From: Nitratifractor sp.
Lineage (GTDB): Bacteria; Campylobacterota; Campylobacteria; Campylobacterales; Sulfurovaceae
NCBI GenBank assembly: GCA_015488535.1
Contig: WFNP01000081.1
Span: forward strand, 1-47,724
Length of the DNA stretch: 47,724 nt
Direction: 5' to 3'
Shown: positions 34,045 to 43,887 of the stretch, one piece after another
Layout of the letters: each line of letters opens with the position of its first letter
How positions within the stretch are numbered: the first letter of the stretch is position 1
Made by a program: the position numbers and the translations under genes
Notes under the pieces: model-generated
Told to the model about the DNA's origin: nothing
The model's input: the letters and a program-made list of their open reading frames with translations, nothing else
Databases searched by the model: none

Positions 34045-34614
34045 ATGAAACTATTTGTCGGATTGGGAAACCCTGGACCGGCATATGCAAATACCCGCCA
34101 CAATATCGGATGGCGGGTTATAGATGAGTTGGTAGAGAGATACTCTGCTTCATCTATCTCCAAAAATAGCTTTAATGGTGAGCTTTATCGAAGTAGAGAT
34201 TTACTCTTTTTGAAACCACTTACTTATATGAATCTATCTGGTAAATCTGTTTTGCCAGTAATGAACTTTTTTAAAATCCCAATAGAAGATATTGTAGTAA
34301 TACATGATGATATAGATTTGCCATTTGGTGCATTAAAGTATAAAATCGGTGGTGGAAACGGCGGACATAACGGATTGAAATCCATAGACAGCTCCATTGG
34401 AAAAGATTATTTAAGAGTCAGAATGGGTGTAGGCAAACCCGAATTTAAATCTCAGGTAGCTGATTATGTCCTCTCCAATTTTGGCAAAGAGGAAGAAGAT
34501 AAAATTTCTGATTGGATTAAATATTGTGCCGATGTTTGTCAAAAAATTCCTAATGAGCCTCTTGATATAATCAAATCCACATGCACACTCAGGGATATAA
34601 ACGCTCTTAAATGA
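34045..34614 (+). CDS. pth: Peptidyl-tRNA hydrolase
   Basis: Releases peptides from tRNA after drop-off. The 189 residues begin MKLFVGLGNPGPAYANTRHN, containing the catalytic His of NTRHNIGWR, then FLKPLTYMNLSG and VIHDDIDLPFGALKYKIGGG. The family's DD and GGGNGGHNGLKSI strings are complete. The stop overlaps the next start (ATGATGA), so translation with the LptF/G gene is probably coupled. Confidence 0.96.
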   Translation: MKLFVGLGNPGPAYANTRHNIGWRVIDELVERYSASSISKNSFNGELYRSRDLLFLKPLTYMNLSGKSVLPVMNFFKIPIEDIVVIHDDIDLPFGALKYKIGGGNGGHNGLKSIDSSIGKDYLRVRMGVGKPEFKSQVADYVLSNFGKEEEDKISDWIKYCADVCQKIPNEPLDIIKSTCTLRDINALK

Positions 34615-35672
34615 TGAGACTTGTTACTCTATATCTGATTAAACACTATCTGAAAAACTTTTTTATACTACTTATGGGTATGTCCTTTGCTGTAGTGCTT
34701 ATAGATTTGATGCAACATATCACATCTCTGTCTGGTGGAATGAATATAAAAATATTATATCTTTTCTACAGATGGGAATCAGTTTTGACTCTTATCTATC
34801 CGGTAGCCATCGTATTAGCACTTGTAATGACCAAAATGTCATTTGTCAAAGAGAACAGGTGGGTAGCTCTGTATTCATTTGGATACAGTCCAAAAAGTCT
34901 GCTAAAGCCTATGTTTTTAACAGCTTCATTTATATATATAATATTTATATCTCTGCAATTTACGGAGTTTTCATACAGTAAAGAGAGTGCAGACGCCATA
35001 CTTCATCAAAATCAAGCCAATATTGAGATAAATGAACTCTTCTTTAAATATGATAATGATTTTGTATATGTCAAAGAGCTGGACCCTGTTAAAAAAATTA
35101 TATATAATGTAACAGTTTTTGTGATAGACAAAGGCTTGGTAAGTACTATTATCACATTTCCAAAAGCCAATTATAAAGATGGCAGATGGATAGCCCATAA
35201 TGTCACAATAAAAAGTAAAAAATACCAAAATGGCAAACTCTCCGGATACTTCATAAGAGAGACAAAGACTCTGCATATCCTAGAAGGATACAAACCCAAA
35301 GTAGTCAAACTGATATATGAAGGACACTCTCTTACTCTTATTGATGGCTGGAATGCATATACTCTGCTGAAAAAACAGAATCTTGATACCACCAAAATAA
35401 AGGCTCTGCTATATAACAAAATTATAATGCCTCTGTTTGCACTTTCAATGATAATTATTTTCTTCTTCAAGATTCCATCATATCAGCGTTTTATGAAAAG
35501 AGAGCTTGTATGGGCTCAGAGTATAGGTATTACTCTGATAGTATGGGGAGTTTTACATGCCCTGTTTTGGTTGGCAGGAAGTGGAGTAATAAGACCTGAT
35601 TTTGCACAACCTCCTGTAATTATTTTATTGACTATATATGCAATATACCTTTATACAAAAGAGAGAAGTTAA
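34611..35672 (+). CDS. LptF/LptG family lipopolysaccharide export permease
   Basis: Inner-membrane subunit of the ABC machine that extracts LPS for transport to the outer membrane. The 353 residues have six hydrophobic segments: three N-terminal (KHYLKNFFILLMGMSFAVVL opening), a large periplasmic beta-jellyroll-like domain (about 110-255), and three C-terminal. KTLHILEGYKPKVVKLI fits the domain edge. LptF and LptG are hard to tell apart from one sequence, so no symbol is given. It is the last gene of the rplY-pth run. Confidence 0.88.
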   Translation: MMRLVTLYLIKHYLKNFFILLMGMSFAVVLIDLMQHITSLSGGMNIKILYLFYRWESVLTLIYPVAIVLALVMTKMSFVKENRWVALYSFGYSPKSLLKPMFLTASFIYIIFISLQFTEFSYSKESADAILHQNQANIEINELFFKYDNDFVYVKELDPVKKIIYNVTVFVIDKGLVSTIITFPKANYKDGRWIAHNVTIKSKKYQNGKLSGYFIRETKTLHILEGYKPKVVKLIYEGHSLTLIDGWNAYTLLKKQNLDTTKIKALLYNKIIMPLFALSMIIIFFFKIPSYQRFMKRELVWAQSIGITLIVWGVLHALFWLAGSGVIRPDFAQPPVIILLTIYAIYLYTKERS

Positions 35673-35677
35673 AAATA

Positions 35678-36196
35678 TTATCTTCTGCTATATACACCCA
35701 TCAGTCTATTCTTATCTATAATATGTCCCTTTAGAGCTTCTAAAAACTCTTTTATATTTGCTCCACGATGAAGATTTAACTTCGTATCCAGTGCATATAT
35801 GTGCAAAATATATCTATGCGTTCCAGAGGGTGGACAAGCTCCTCCATATCCTATTTTGCCAAAATCGTTTCTGCCCTCTTTTGCACCTTTTATATTTGAA
35901 ATATATCTATCAAAGTCTTGAGGTAGCCACTTGATATCAGGAGGTAGATTGTATAGTATCCAGTGGGTGAATACTCCGTTTGGAGCATCTGGGTCTTGCA
36001 TAAGTATAGCTATGGATTTTGTATTTTTGGGGATATTGCTTATCATTAAGGGCATAGATATATCTTTGCCATCACATGTATATATCGGCTCTATTTTACT
36101 ACCATTAGAAAATACAGGCGAAGTCAGAGTGATTTTTGCATTTAGTAATATAATTGATAATATTACTATTGAAGTTACTCTTTTCACTATTATCAT
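35678..36196 (-). CDS. YbhB/YbcL family Raf-kinase-inhibitor-like protein
   Basis: 172 residues, with a signal peptide of about 19 residues (RVTSIVILSIILLNAKI). The PEBP-type fold is shown by IEPIYTCDGKDISMPLMIS, SIAILMQDPDAPNGVFTHWILYNLP and GGACPPSGTHRYILHIYALD. The conserved Asp-Pro-Asp-x-Pro and Pro-x-GTHRY residues form the anion-binding pocket. Bacterial function is unknown. It converges with the LptF/G gene across only 5 bases and diverges from thrS. Confidence 0.92.
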   Translation of the reverse strand: MIIVKRVTSIVILSIILLNAKITLTSPVFSNGSKIEPIYTCDGKDISMPLMISNIPKNTKSIAILMQDPDAPNGVFTHWILYNLPPDIKWLPQDFDRYISNIKGAKEGRNDFGKIGYGGACPPSGTHRYILHIYALDTKLNLHRGANIKEFLEALKGHIIDKNRLMGVYSRR

Positions 36197-36257
36197 AAAG
36201 CATCTCCTATAAATGTTTTTATAATGTTACTAAATATATCAATAAACTAATATAGGA

Positions 36258-36263
36258 TATAAT
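36258..36263 (+). promoter_or_regulatory. Putative -10 box for thrS
   Basis: TATAAT in AGGATATAATCTG, 34 bases before the GTG start of thrS, in the divergent region with the YbhB-like gene. Confidence 0.45.
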
Positions 36264-36297
36264 CTGAAAAAATAAAAATAGACCAAAAGGTTAGATA

Positions 36298-38109
36298 GTG
36301 AGTGAAAATATAATAGGTTATATAAATAATAACGGTGAGTTGGTTGATACTCAAAGTGCAAAAGAGGGTGAAGGGAAACCGATAGAGTTTGATAATTCAG
36401 ATGAAGCATTGCAAATTATTCGACACTCTGCAGCTCATTTAATGGCCCAAGCTATCAAAGAGCTGTATCCCGATGCCAAATTTTTCGTAGGTCCTGTGGT
36501 AGATGAAGGATTTTATTACGATTTTAGAACCAATGAAAAAATCGGCGAAGAGGATTTGAAAAAGATTGAAAAGAAGATGAAGGAACTTGCCAAAAAGAAG
36601 TTTCCTATTGAAAAGTATGAAATCAGCAAAGATGAAGCGATAGAGAAGTTTAAAGATGATGACTTAAAGCAGATGGTGCTTAAAAATATCCCATCTGAAA
36701 CTGTATCTATCTACAAGCAGGGGGATTTTGAAGACCTTTGCCGTGGTCCTCATGTGCCAAATACCGGAATGCTTTTCAATGTAAAGCTTACAAGAGTAGC
36801 AGGGGCTTATCTCGGTGGTAATGAGAATGCTGAGATGCTAACCAGAATATATGGTATAGCATTTGCTGACAAAGACAGCCTAAAAGCATATCAAAAGATG
36901 ATGGAAGAGGCTAAAAAGAGAGACCACAGAAAAATAGGCTCTGAGATGGAGCTGTTTATGTTTGATGAAGATGCAGGTGCCGGACTGCCGTTTTGGATGC
37001 CAAAGGGTGCCAGACTCAGAGGCAAGTTAGAGTCTATGTTATATAAATCTCACAGAAAAAGAGGTTATCAGCCTGTAAGAGGTCCTGAGATACTCAAGGC
37101 TGATATGTGGAGAACAAGCGGACACTATGCATGTTACGGTGAAAATATGTATCTGACTGAAATTGACGGTCAAGAGTATGGAATTAAGCCTATGAACTGT
37201 ATCGGGCATATTCTAATCTATAAGCATAGTGTAAAGAGTTACAGAGATTTGCCTTTGAAATTCTTTGAGTATGGAGTAGTGCATAGACACGAAAAGAGCG
37301 GAGTGCTTCACGGATTATTGAGAGTGCGTGAATTTACCCAAGATGATGCTCATATATTCTGCACACCGTCTCAAATCAAACCGGTAGTATTAGAGGTAGT
37401 TGAGTTTGTAGATGCTGTTATGAAAAAGTTTGGCTTTGATTACTCTATGGAGATATCAACCAAGCCGGATAAAGCTATTGGTGATGATGAGGTTTGGGAG
37501 ATAGCTACACAAGCTCTAAAAGATGCATTAGATGAGAATAATCTTGAATACGGCATAGATGAGGGTGGCGGAGCATTCTATGGACCTAAAATTGATGTAA
37601 AAATTACAGACGCTATCGGTAGAAAGTGGCAGTGTGGAACAATTCAGGTGGATTTCAACCTACCGGAGAGATTTGATGTAGAGTATGTAGATGAGGATAA
37701 TGAGAGAAAACGCCCGGTAATGATACACAGAGCAATTTTAGGCAGTTTTGAGAGATTTATAGCAATTTTAACTGAGCATTATGCTGGAGAGTTCCCATTC
37801 TTTATAGCTCCGACTCAAGTAATTTTTGTGCCGATTGCTGAAAATCATGTAGCTTATGCCAAAGAGTTGAGTGAAAAACTCTCTGATATGGATATAGATA
37901 GTGAAATTTATGATAAAAACGACTCTTTAAATAAAAGAATTCGTTTAGCTGAGAAGCAAAGAGTGCCGTATGTGGTAATAATTGGTGATGCAGAAGTAGC
38001 AAATAGTAGCGTTGCAATAAGAGACAGAAGAAAGAAAGAGCAGTATAATTTATCTGAAGAAGATTTTATGCTACAATTAAACAAACAACTTCAAGAAGGT
38101 AAAATTTGA
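36298..38109 (+). CDS. thrS: Threonine-tRNA ligase
   Basis: Charges tRNA-Thr. 603 residues, slightly shorter than the E. coli enzyme, with a reduced N-terminal TGS-like region. The editing domain contains [21 protein letters not shown] and the distal metal motif [12 protein letters not shown]. The class II core has [35 protein letters not shown], and the zinc-binding Cys/His set. The C-terminal anticodon-binding domain includes [22 protein letters not shown]. Start is GTG. infC overlaps its stop by 4 bases, as usual for Campylobacterota. Confidence 0.97.
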   Translation: MSENIIGYINNNGELVDTQSAKEGEGKPIEFDNSDEALQIIRHSAAHLMAQAIKELYPDAKFFVGPVVDEGFYYDFRTNEKIGEEDLKKIEKKMKELAKKKFPIEKYEISKDEAIEKFKDDDLKQMVLKNIPSETVSIYKQGDFEDLCRGPHVPNTGMLFNVKLTRVAGAYLGGNENAEMLTRIYGIAFADKDSLKAYQKMMEEAKKRDHRKIGSEMELFMFDEDAGAGLPFWMPKGARLRGKLESMLYKSHRKRGYQPVRGPEILKADMWRTSGHYACYGENMYLTEIDGQEYGIKPMNCIGHILIYKHSVKSYRDLPLKFFEYGVVHRHEKSGVLHGLLRVREFTQDDAHIFCTPSQIKPVVLEVVEFVDAVMKKFGFDYSMEISTKPDKAIGDDEVWEIATQALKDALDENNLEYGIDEGGGAFYGPKIDVKITDAIGRKWQCGTIQVDFNLPERFDVEYVDEDNERKRPVMIHRAILGSFERFIAILTEHYAGEFPFFIAPTQVIFVPIAENHVAYAKELSEKLSDMDIDSEIYDKNDSLNKRIRLAEKQRVPYVVIIGDAEVANSSVAIRDRRKKEQYNLSEEDFMLQLNKQLQEGKI

Positions 38110-38657
38110 GTAAACAACAACGCAATACAAGGGGAAACAAAAAGGGAGACGGCATCATAATGAATGATGCCATTAGAGCTAAGGAGCTTCGTGTAATAGG
38201 TGATAACAAAGAGCAGTATGGGATTATCTCCCGTGATGAAGCTTTAAGACTTGCTGAAGAGCAGGGATTAGATTTGGTACTTCTGTCTCCAGATGCCAAT
38301 CCACCAGTAGCCAAGATTATGGATTATGGCAAACATAAGTATCAAGTAGAGAAAAAGAAAAAAGAAGCCAAGAAAAACCAGAAGAAGATTGATGTAAAAG
38401 AGGTTAAATTCTCTTGTAAAATAGCTGACAACGATATAGCTTACAAGGTAAAACACGCCAGAGAATTTCTTGAAAAAGGCAAACATGTAAAACTCAGAGT
38501 ATTCCTCAGAGGTAGAGAGATGGCTACTCCAGAGCAGGGTATAGAAGTCTTAAAGCGTGTATGGCCAATGCTTGAAGATATAGCGACTCTTGAAAAAGCT
38601 CCTCATCAAGAGGGTAGATATATTAATATGTATGTCACTCCCAAAAAAGATAAATAA
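38106..38657 (+). CDS. infC: Translation initiation factor IF-3
   Basis: Binds the 30S subunit and checks start-codon pairing. The 183 residues have [21 protein letters not shown] and [23 protein letters not shown] in the N-domain and linker, then [22 protein letters not shown] and [10 protein letters not shown] in the C-domain. The likely start is TTG (38106) overlapping the thrS stop in TTGA. Non-AUG starts are the classic basis of IF-3 autoregulation in E. coli (AUU), and the same logic could apply here. No ATG lies upstream; the ATG at 38161 would give the shorter [10 protein letters not shown] form. Confidence 0.94.
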   Translation: MSKQQRNTRGNKKGDGIIMNDAIRAKELRVIGDNKEQYGIISRDEALRLAEEQGLDLVLLSPDANPPVAKIMDYGKHKYQVEKKKKEAKKNQKKIDVKEVKFSCKIADNDIAYKVKHAREFLEKGKHVKLRVFLRGREMATPEQGIEVLKRVWPMLEDIATLEKAPHQEGRYINMYVTPKKDK

Positions 38658-38669
38658 TCTTTTCTCTGT

Positions 38670-38705
38670 TGATATATTCAGGAATAATCATTTCTGAATA
38701 TATCA
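38670..38705. terminator. Stem-loop after infC
   Basis: TGATATATTCAG and CTGAATATATCA pair perfectly over 12 bases around a 12-base loop, starting 12 bases after the infC stop. The T-run is poor (GTTTATA), so termination may be partial. Confidence 0.5.
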
Positions 38706-38730
38706 GTTTATACTCTCTTCTGTTATATAA

Positions 38731-38753
38731 ATGAGATATAATATCTATCTCAT
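38731..38753. promoter_or_regulatory. Palindrome over the -10 box of the second L,D-transpeptidase gene
   Basis: ATGAGATA-N7-TATCTCAT has perfect eight-base arms and spans a TATAAT (38737-38742), 36 bases before the ATG at 38778. A repressor bound here would block the promoter. No regulator is identified. Confidence 0.4.
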
Positions 38754-38777
38754 CAATCATATAGAAGTGGAGTAGAA

Positions 38778-40799
38778 ATGAATAGACGATTTATCAATTT
38801 ACTTACAGTTGCCTGTATGATGAGTGTATCTACTCTCTCGATAAATGCAGATACTGATTCATTTTACGGTTTAAATTCAGGCTCAAGCGAAGCTCAATTT
38901 GCAGACAAATTATCATCTCTGTTGGAAAAAAGAGTCAAATCTGAGAGCAAAGAGATGGCATCACTCTACAAAGAGTTGTATTATGTGCCTGTATGGATAG
39001 GACAAAAAGCCCCTACAAAGTTCGCAAAAGATTTATTTCAAGATATAAAACAGGATAGAAGTGTAGCTGATATTGCAGAAATTCAAAATGCTTATAAAAA
39101 AGCTCAAGAGAGTCTAAAAAAAGCATATAACTCCAACGCTTCTATAAAAGATAAATTAAATGCAGAATTGGCAATAAGCAGACTATATTTGACATATCTC
39201 AATTATATACTTTATGGTGGGATAGATTGGAAAGCATTTGACAGAAAAAGAGCTGAATTATCCAAAAAATATGATGCACAGGTTGGTTGGGACAGGTATA
39301 AATCTCCATATACACCTGCTTCACTTTTATCTGATGCTGTTTTGGCAGGTAAATTTGACTCTCTTTTTAAAATTGCCGAGCCTAAAAGATTTAAATATAA
39401 TAAATTAAAATCTTATCTGATGAAATATATATCTATCCGAGACAGAGGAGGATGGGCAAAACTCCCCAAATACAGAAGGATAAAACCATATCAAAAGAGT
39501 GCTGTTATACCCTTAATAAGAAAGCATCTTGAATTGACCGGAGATTTACAGGCTTGTGGATTGGATGATGTAGATACTGAATCTTTAATATATGATGAGT
39601 GTCTGCAAAAAGCTGTAAAAAGATATAAATTAAGACATGGACTCAAAGGCAATAGCAAAATAGATAAAGAGACTTGGAATCTATTAAATGAACCGGTAGA
39701 GAATTTGATTGCAAAAATCAGATTAAATCTTGATAGAATCAAATGGATTTATCATACAGAAGCACCTGTAAGAATAGAGTTGAATATTCCAGCTTTCAGA
39801 CTATATTTTTATGATGACAAAGAGCTTGTAAATACAATGAGAGTAATTACAGGACGACCAACTCACCCTACTCCATCATTTCATAATACTATGAAGTATA
39901 TTGTGGTCAACCCATACTGGAAGATACCTCAAAGTATAGTCAAACATGAGATGCTAAAACATTTGATTAGAAACCCATATTACTATGAAAGAAGAGGCAA
40001 ACATTTACACGCATCATGGGATGAAGATTCACCTGTTATTGATCCAGGCAGTATAGATTGGAGTCAATACAGAGGTAGCAAACCTATCCCATACTACTTT
40101 ATGCAAGATCCCGGCACATCCAATGCTTTGGGTAAAATAAAATTTCTATTCCCAAATAAATACTCTGTGTATATTCACGATACACCATCTAAAAAACTCT
40201 TTTTTCAAAATACAAGAGCTTTCAGCCATGGGTGTATGAGGATTCAAAAACCTCGTGAAATGCTAAAAACTCTATCTCTGTTTAATGATAATATAGATGT
40301 AGAGGATTTAATGGCTCTACTAAAAACAAAACATAAAAAGACAGTATCTTTAAAACACAAAATCCCTGTGGATATTGTATATCTCACTGCTTTTGTAGAT
40401 GATTATGGTAATTTGAATTTCAGAAAAGATATCTACGGTTATGACAAATATCAATTTAAAAATTATAAATACCATACATTGGCAGTAAAAAAGAGTATGG
40501 ATACAGATATTAATGACAAATCAGACAATAATACCACCAAGCCAGAAAAAGATAAATCACTAAAAAGTAAAATAGTAAAAACTAATAAAAAAGATATCAA
40601 AAAAGAGCCTGTTCAAAAGCAGAAATCAAAAATAGAAATTGAAGATACCAATCAGACAATTATAAAAAAGACAAAAGATAGTAATAAATCTTCGGAAACA
40701 AACAGCAGTATAACTCTTGATGAGAATAGCTCAAAATCTACAGATAGTAATTTGAGCAAAGAAGACAAAAACAAATTAATGAAGGTCCTGGAACTTTGA
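38778..40799 (+). CDS. L,D-transpeptidase (YkuD domain) with canonical SHGC and a long charged tail
   Basis: 673-residue predicted periplasmic peptidoglycan transpeptidase with a signal peptide of about 24 residues (cut near INA). A scaffold region, a peptidoglycan-binding-like unit (about 240-310), and a YkuD catalytic domain (about 330-500) follow. Catalytic His467 (IHDT) and Cys486 in SHGCMRI are intact. The last 100 or so residues are a Lys/Ser/Asn/Thr-rich low-complexity tail, probably disordered. The gene is a paralogue of 528-2345 with the same domain order. Its 3' end overlaps the convergent ABC ATPase gene by 24 bases, within that tail. Confidence 0.92.
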   Translation: MNRRFINLLTVACMMSVSTLSINADTDSFYGLNSGSSEAQFADKLSSLLEKRVKSESKEMASLYKELYYVPVWIGQKAPTKFAKDLFQDIKQDRSVADIAEIQNAYKKAQESLKKAYNSNASIKDKLNAELAISRLYLTYLNYILYGGIDWKAFDRKRAELSKKYDAQVGWDRYKSPYTPASLLSDAVLAGKFDSLFKIAEPKRFKYNKLKSYLMKYISIRDRGGWAKLPKYRRIKPYQKSAVIPLIRKHLELTGDLQACGLDDVDTESLIYDECLQKAVKRYKLRHGLKGNSKIDKETWNLLNEPVENLIAKIRLNLDRIKWIYHTEAPVRIELNIPAFRLYFYDDKELVNTMRVITGRPTHPTPSFHNTMKYIVVNPYWKIPQSIVKHEMLKHLIRNPYYYERRGKHLHASWDEDSPVIDPGSIDWSQYRGSKPIPYYFMQDPGTSNALGKIKFLFPNKYSVYIHDTPSKKLFFQNTRAFSHGCMRIQKPREMLKTLSLFNDNIDVEDLMALLKTKHKKTVSLKHKIPVDIVYLTAFVDDYGNLNFRKDIYGYDKYQFKNYKYHTLAVKKSMDTDINDKSDNNTTKPEKDKSLKSKIVKTNKKDIKKEPVQKQKSKIEIEDTNQTIIKKTKDSNKSSETNSSITLDENSSKSTDSNLSKEDKNKLMKVLEL

Positions 40800-41492
40800 G
40801 ACCTCTTCTGATACTACTTTTTTATCCTTGATTTTTAGTATCCTGTCACACAGAGGCAACATTGCCTCATCGTGAGTTACCATTATGATAGCCACATCCT
40901 GCTCTTGGGCTATCTTTTTGAGCATCTTTACTACATCTACGGAGCGTTTCATATCTAATGCTGCTGTCGGCTCATCTGCTAATATAATCTCTGGCTTGTT
41001 TGCCAAAGCTCTAGCGATTGCCGCTCTTTGATTTTGACCGCCTGATAGTGATGATGGCATTGAATAGGCTTTGTCGGCTATTCCGAAATAGTCTAATAAT
41101 TCTATAGCAATTTTTTCACTCTCTTGTTTTGATAGACCGTTTGTTTGAGGGATCAGTGTAACATTTTCTATGATATTTAAAAATGGAATTAAATAGTGAG
41201 CTTGAAATATAAAGCCTATTTTCTCTCTTCTTATTTTTCTAGTCTGCTTTGTAAGCCACCTGTTTTCATATACCTTTTCATCTCCAAGCCATATAGTGCC
41301 GCTTGTCGGCTCTTCTACACACCCTATCATCATAAGTAGAGTTGTTTTACCCGCTCCACTTGGAGCAATGAGTGCCACAAGCTCACCCTTTTTTACTTCA
41401 AATGATGCTCCGTTTATTACTTCAACTAAACTATCGCCTTTGCCAAATCTTTTGACTAAATTCTCTATCTTTATTGCCGTATTAGTGCTCAT
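40776..41492 (-). CDS. ABC transporter ATP-binding protein (MacB/LolD/DevA type)
   Basis: 238-residue ATPase: Walker A APSGAGKT (43-50), signature LSGGQNQRAAIARAL, Walker B ILADEPTAALD and the H-loop MVTHDEA. It powers the permease encoded 1 base upstream, with the HlyD-type adaptor before that, forming a tripartite exporter. The substrate is not visible. Its stop overlaps the convergent L,D-transpeptidase gene by 24 bases. Confidence 0.93.
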   Translation of the reverse strand: MSTNTAIKIENLVKRFGKGDSLVEVINGASFEVKKGELVALIAPSGAGKTTLLMMIGCVEEPTSGTIWLGDEKVYENRWLTKQTRKIRREKIGFIFQAHYLIPFLNIIENVTLIPQTNGLSKQESEKIAIELLDYFGIADKAYSMPSSLSGGQNQRAAIARALANKPEIILADEPTAALDMKRSVDVVKMLKKIAQEQDVAIIMVTHDEAMLPLCDRILKIKDKKVVSEEVSKFQDLH

Positions 41493-41493
41493 T

Positions 41494-42639
41494 TTAGCCT
41501 CCTATTGCCTCTCGTGGGTCAGCTGAAATCACCTTTTTTACTCCTACCAATGAAGCTAGTATTGAAGCTAGTATTACTACTATAAACAATCCAAAAGCAT
41601 CAGGAGTCTCAAGCACTACTCTTTTGGGAAACTTTGAATATATTAGATGGGCAAATATATTGGCTGCAAAAAATGCCAAAATCCCCATAAGCATAGTCTC
41701 TTGCACTATCATCTTTATTATCATAGAGTTTGGCAAACCAATAAGCTTCATAATAGATATCTCTTTCATCTTTTCTAGTGTCATTGTGTATATGATTAAA
41801 GCTATAATGATAGTAGATACTACTACAAGTATTACAGTAAACATTCCTATCTGCTTTGCAGCTGTTTTGATTAGATTTTGGGTTAGAATCTTTTTCTCTT
41901 CTTTAGCCGTATAGACTGAATTGTGTTTCCATCTTCTAATACTATTTGCTACCTCATCTACATCATATCCATTTTTGACTTTGGCAATTACTGCATTTAT
42001 CATATGTGAATTTAGCGTTTTTATACCCCTTTTTCTATCATTTCTTATTCTTGCATTGGAGTATAAAAATTGCAACTCCTGAGCATCTTTGAGTGAAATA
42101 TAAACCAATGGGTCGCCACCGGAAGATACCGTGCCGTGAGTTACACCAACAACCCTGTATATATCTCTGCCCAAAGATATCTTATCGCCTACTTTAAAGC
42201 CAGTTTTATCTGTAACTACCATCTCATAATGGCTTCTTTTTAATCCTCTTCCATCTATCAATCTATCCGGATTTATTGGATTTATATCTCCATAAGGGTC
42301 AAACCCCACCGCAAAAACTCTTATCATTTTACTCTTTTGTGGTAATTGAAGATTTTGAAATGTAATACCTTCGCTACTTTTTATCCCCTCAATTGTATGA
42401 ATTGTATCTTTTAAATCCTCATGTATCCGTGAAGCTTCGGCAAAGGGTCCAAGAGTATTTTCTTGCACTACCCATAAATCTACATTTAAATCATCAAGTA
42501 AAACTTCTGCATCTATAATCATACCCCTATATACACCAATCATTATCAATACAATACCCAAAAGCATACCCACACCGATAGCAGTAATGATAAATTTACC
42601 AAATGTATGTTTTATCTCTTTGTATGCCAAATTTATCAT
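41494..42639 (-). CDS. ABC transporter permease (FtsX/DevC-like)
   Basis: 381 residues: an N-terminal membrane helix (FIITAIGVGMLLGIVLIMIG), a large periplasmic MacB-type domain (about 40-255), and three C-terminal helices beginning GMFTVILVVVSTIIIALIIY with the FtsX motif MTLEKMKEISIMKLIGLP. The layout is that of DevC/MacB exporters. Its start overlaps the adaptor's stop by one base (TAATG), and the ATPase follows at once, so the three are one transcript. Confidence 0.93.
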   Translation of the reverse strand: MINLAYKEIKHTFGKFIITAIGVGMLLGIVLIMIGVYRGMIIDAEVLLDDLNVDLWVVQENTLGPFAEASRIHEDLKDTIHTIEGIKSSEGITFQNLQLPQKSKMIRVFAVGFDPYGDINPINPDRLIDGRGLKRSHYEMVVTDKTGFKVGDKISLGRDIYRVVGVTHGTVSSGGDPLVYISLKDAQELQFLYSNARIRNDRKRGIKTLNSHMINAVIAKVKNGYDVDEVANSIRRWKHNSVYTAKEEKKILTQNLIKTAAKQIGMFTVILVVVSTIIIALIIYTMTLEKMKEISIMKLIGLPNSMIIKMIVQETMLMGILAFFAANIFAHLIYSKFPKRVVLETPDAFGLFIVVILASILASLVGVKKVISADPREAIGG

Positions 42640-43778
42640 TATCTAACTCTTGCTCCATCAAATAGAGGCTTTTTATCTTTAGATGGTATTAATATAACTT
42701 CACCACTATTTAAATTGTCAACTGCTACGATGTTATCAGATATACCTATCACTTTTATAGCTCTAAAATGGGCTTTATTACTCTTTAATATCCATACACC
42801 TCTTTTGCCTCTATATTTGACTAATGCTTTAGAGGGTATTTTTATAATATCTTTTAAAATTTTTGTAGTTATTAACACTTCTGATTGTTCATTGATATAA
42901 AAAGGTATCGGTAACTTTTTAAATGAGATATCTACTTCTCTCTCTTGAGTTATGGCATCACTTTGAGGCACAATTCTTTTTACAATACCTTCAAACTTCT
43001 CTTTTGGCTTTGAGCGAAGCGTAACAGTAGCCCTCTGCCCTACTTTGATATCTCCGCTGATTCTCTCATCAATATAAGCTTTTACCCATACATCTTTGGG
43101 ATTTACTATTTTAAATATAGCTTGAGTTGGAACTACACTTTGGGTAATTTCAGCCTCTTTGCTGATGACATATCCGCTAATAGGTGCATATATTTTATAT
43201 CTTGATAGTTTTATTTGAAGTGCTTTGACATTGGCTTGGGAGCGTTTTATCTCCTCTTTGGCTGAATCTATTTTGGCTTTTGTGGCTGATATTTGAGCTT
43301 CAATGGAGTCATAATCACTCTTGGCTTTGTCATACTGTAACTTTGAAGTTGCCAATTTTTCCCAAAGTCTTTTGTATCTTTTGTAATTTTGTAGAGCCAA
43401 AGCTCTTTGGGCTTTTAAAGATTCCAACTCTTTTTGGGTAGCTAAGAGTTCAAATTGAGCTTTTTTTACTGCAATTTTAGCCTCTTTTAGAAGTTGGGGT
43501 AAATCTACACTATCAAGCTCTACAAGTAAATCACCCTTTTTTACCCACTGTCCTACATCTGTATATAGTGCCTTGATTTTAGAAGATGTAAGTGAATTGA
43601 TAGAGTAAATCTCTTTTGCTCCAAGCTCCCCTATTCCAAATCTTTTGATACTAATATCGCCTTTTATAGCTTTTATTTTGCTATATGTTGTTTTTGGTAT
43701 ATATACTTTTGTATAGAATAAAAAAGTACCAAGTAGTATTAATATTAATATAGAGATGTATTTAAATATAGTATTCAT
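42639..43778 (-). CDS. HlyD/DevB-like periplasmic adaptor subunit of an ABC exporter
   Basis: 379 residues. One N-terminal membrane helix (FKYISILILILLGTFLFY) anchors it. A lipoyl-like half (KIKALYTDVGQWVKKGDLLVELD) is followed by a helical hairpin rich in Ala/Lys/Glu (about 85-190), then IYAPISGYVISKEAEITQSV and beta-barrel segments (VKAYIDERISGDIKVGQRATVTL). These are membrane-fusion-protein features. It joins the inner-membrane permease to an outer-membrane channel, which is not in this operon. GAAGGGGA precedes the ATG, and a palindrome lies at its promoter. Confidence 0.92.
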   Translation of the reverse strand: MNTIFKYISILILILLGTFLFYTKVYIPKTTYSKIKAIKGDISIKRFGIGELGAKEIYSINSLTSSKIKALYTDVGQWVKKGDLLVELDSVDLPQLLKEAKIAVKKAQFELLATQKELESLKAQRALALQNYKRYKRLWEKLATSKLQYDKAKSDYDSIEAQISATKAKIDSAKEEIKRSQANVKALQIKLSRYKIYAPISGYVISKEAEITQSVVPTQAIFKIVNPKDVWVKAYIDERISGDIKVGQRATVTLRSKPKEKFEGIVKRIVPQSDAITQEREVDISFKKLPIPFYINEQSEVLITTKILKDIIKIPSKALVKYRGKRGVWILKSNKAHFRAIKVIGISDNIVAVDNLNSGEVILIPSKDKKPLFDGARVR

Positions 43779-43794
43779 AATGTTTTCCCCTTCT

Positions 43795-43812
43795 AGATAT
43801 AAGATTATATCT
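43795..43812. promoter_or_regulatory. Perfect palindrome at the promoter of the ABC exporter operon
   Basis: AGATATAA-GA-TTATATCT, with a minus-strand TATAAT inside it, 17 bases before the adaptor ATG. It is placed to block or recruit polymerase. No regulator gene is adjacent. Confidence 0.45.
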
Positions 43813-43843
43813 ATAATAACTTAATGAAGATATAAAGAGCAGA

Positions 43844-43867
43844 TACCCCTCCCTTATGAAAGGGGTA
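43844..43867. other. Stem-loop downstream of purB
   Basis: TACCCCT and AGGGGTA form perfect seven-base arms around a ten-base spacer, starting 21 bases after the purB stop. There is no following T-run on the minus strand, so it may be a weak terminator or another protein-binding site. Confidence 0.35.
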
Positions 43868-43887
43868 AAATGATATTTTAATTTATA

